The notes under the pieces are model-generated. The model worked only from the letters and a program-made list of their open reading frames with translations. It was not told the DNA's origin and made no database searches. 53,136 bases of DNA from contig JBLYYE010000008.1 in NCBI GenBank assembly GCA_048549915.1, forward strand, positions 1-53,136, given 5' to 3'. The stretch is from LSUCC0057 sp048549915. GTDB taxonomy: Bacteria; Pseudomonadota; Gammaproteobacteria; Pseudomonadales; Porticoccaceae. Positions 52,653-53,136 of this stretch are shown piece after piece (the stretch's first letter is position 1; each line of letters begins with the position of its first letter). The position numbers and the translations under genes are program-made.

Positions 52653-52774
52653 GGCGGCATTGTGCTTGAAACTCGCTATCAAGCAAGTAAAATTGCGCGC
52701 TACAGTGTCACCGCACTGCACTTTAAATTTTCACGTGGCCTTTGGTAGTGGCCACCACTGACAAGGATTACCCG

Positions 52775-53136
52775 ATGCCGGTTATTACCCTTCCCGATGG
52801 TGCGCAGCGCGCATTTGATCACCCCGTTACCGTAGCCCAGGTTGCCGCCGATATCGGCGCAGGTCTGGCTAAAGCGACACTTGCCGGTGTTGTTGATGGC
52901 CGCGAGGTCGACGCCTCCTATACTATCGATAGCGATGTTCAGCTGGCGATTATTACCGACCGCTCTGAACAAGCTCTAGAGTTGATACGTCACTCCACAG
53001 CGCACTTGTTGGCCATGGCCGTCAAACAGCTATTCCCCGCTGCACAAGTGACTATCGGCCCCACCATCGAAGATGGTTTCTATTATGATTTTGCGTTTGA
53101 GCGCGCCTTTACCCCAGAAGATTTAGAGGCGATTGA
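52775..53136 (+). CDS. thrS: Threonyl-tRNA synthetase, 3'-truncated by window edge
   Basis: First 120 residues of ThrS, which charges tRNA-Thr. MPVITLPDGAQRAFDHPVTVAQVAADIG is the TGS domain start (residues 1-62), then HSTAHLLAMAVKQLFPAAQVTIGPTIEDGFYYDF begins the editing domain with its HSTAH zinc/editing motif. ATG 52775 has AAGGA nine bases upstream. In many gammaproteobacteria infC, rpmI and rplT follow, which cannot be seen here. Confidence 0.96.
   Translation, partial: MPVITLPDGAQRAFDHPVTVAQVAADIGAGLAKATLAGVVDGREVDASYTIDSDVQLAIITDRSEQALELIRHSTAHLLAMAVKQLFPAAQVTIGPTIEDGFYYDFAFERAFTPEDLEAI

Noticed and set aside
1..53136. Mobile elements, prophage genes, CRISPR repeats or defence systems
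   Set aside because: No transposase, integrase, repeat array or terminal inverted repeats are visible. Almost all genes are core or metabolic.

Overview
The window is 53 kb of densely packed bacterial chromosome with 38 protein genes that I can support. Two are cut by the window edges: a TonB-dependent receptor at the left and threonyl-tRNA synthetase (thrS) at the right. The gene set points to a marine-type gammaproteobacterium, probably near Cellvibrionales/Pseudomonadales: fabA-fabB, slyX, cmoB, rlmKL, rmf, a three-gene pntAA-pntAB-pntB, nadK grouped with pepN, and a laminarin-type polysaccharide locus. That placement is inference from gene content. I see no rRNA, tRNA, insertion sequence, prophage, CRISPR array or replication origin. 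No stretch longer than 300 bases lacks a gene.

Layout. 1-7423 (+) is a beta-glucan (laminarin-like) utilization locus: TonB-dependent receptor, two hairpins, GH3 beta-glucosidase, sodium/sugar symporter, GH16 laminarinase. 7424-12082 (-) is an efflux unit: a small winged-helix protein, a membrane fusion protein and an RND pump with altered proton-relay residues. 12244-16622 holds cmoB, slyX, fabB, fabA and ispB. 16861-19797 (+) encodes the proton-translocating transhydrogenase. 19851-24888 has a LysR regulator divergent from gcvP-gcvT. 25013-28903 has clpB behind a sigma-32-like promoter, a DUF411 metal-binding protein and a crotonase. 29058-33080 has gabD, a YbfF-type esterase, an aromatic/aspartate aminotransferase and a convergent shikimate-kinase-like gene. 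33184-39777 (+) is a tight run: nadK, rhomboid protease, YeaC, DUF2797, alpha/beta hydrolase, pepN. 39790-41592 (-) is an unusual fusion of a biotinyl domain to a carboxyltransferase. 41830-49008 (-) is a complete moxR-DUF58-DUF4381-batA-batB/C-batD operon. 49157-53136 holds rmf, rlmKL, a glutaredoxin-like gene, yaiI and the start of thrS.

The most interesting unexplained signal lies in the 237-base gap between batD and the biotinyl-carboxyltransferase gene (41593-41829). It holds an FNR/Anr-like box, a -10 element at the spacing expected of an FNR class II promoter, about 110 bases with two predicted stem-loops and a duplicated 9-base motif, an AU-rich stretch and a strong intrinsic terminator. 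All are on the + strand, where no protein gene exists. I read this as a candidate oxygen-responsive small RNA. It is a prediction from sequence only.

The genes are compact. Many junctions overlap by 1-8 bases, and three convergent pairs abut or overlap at their stop codons with no room for a terminator.
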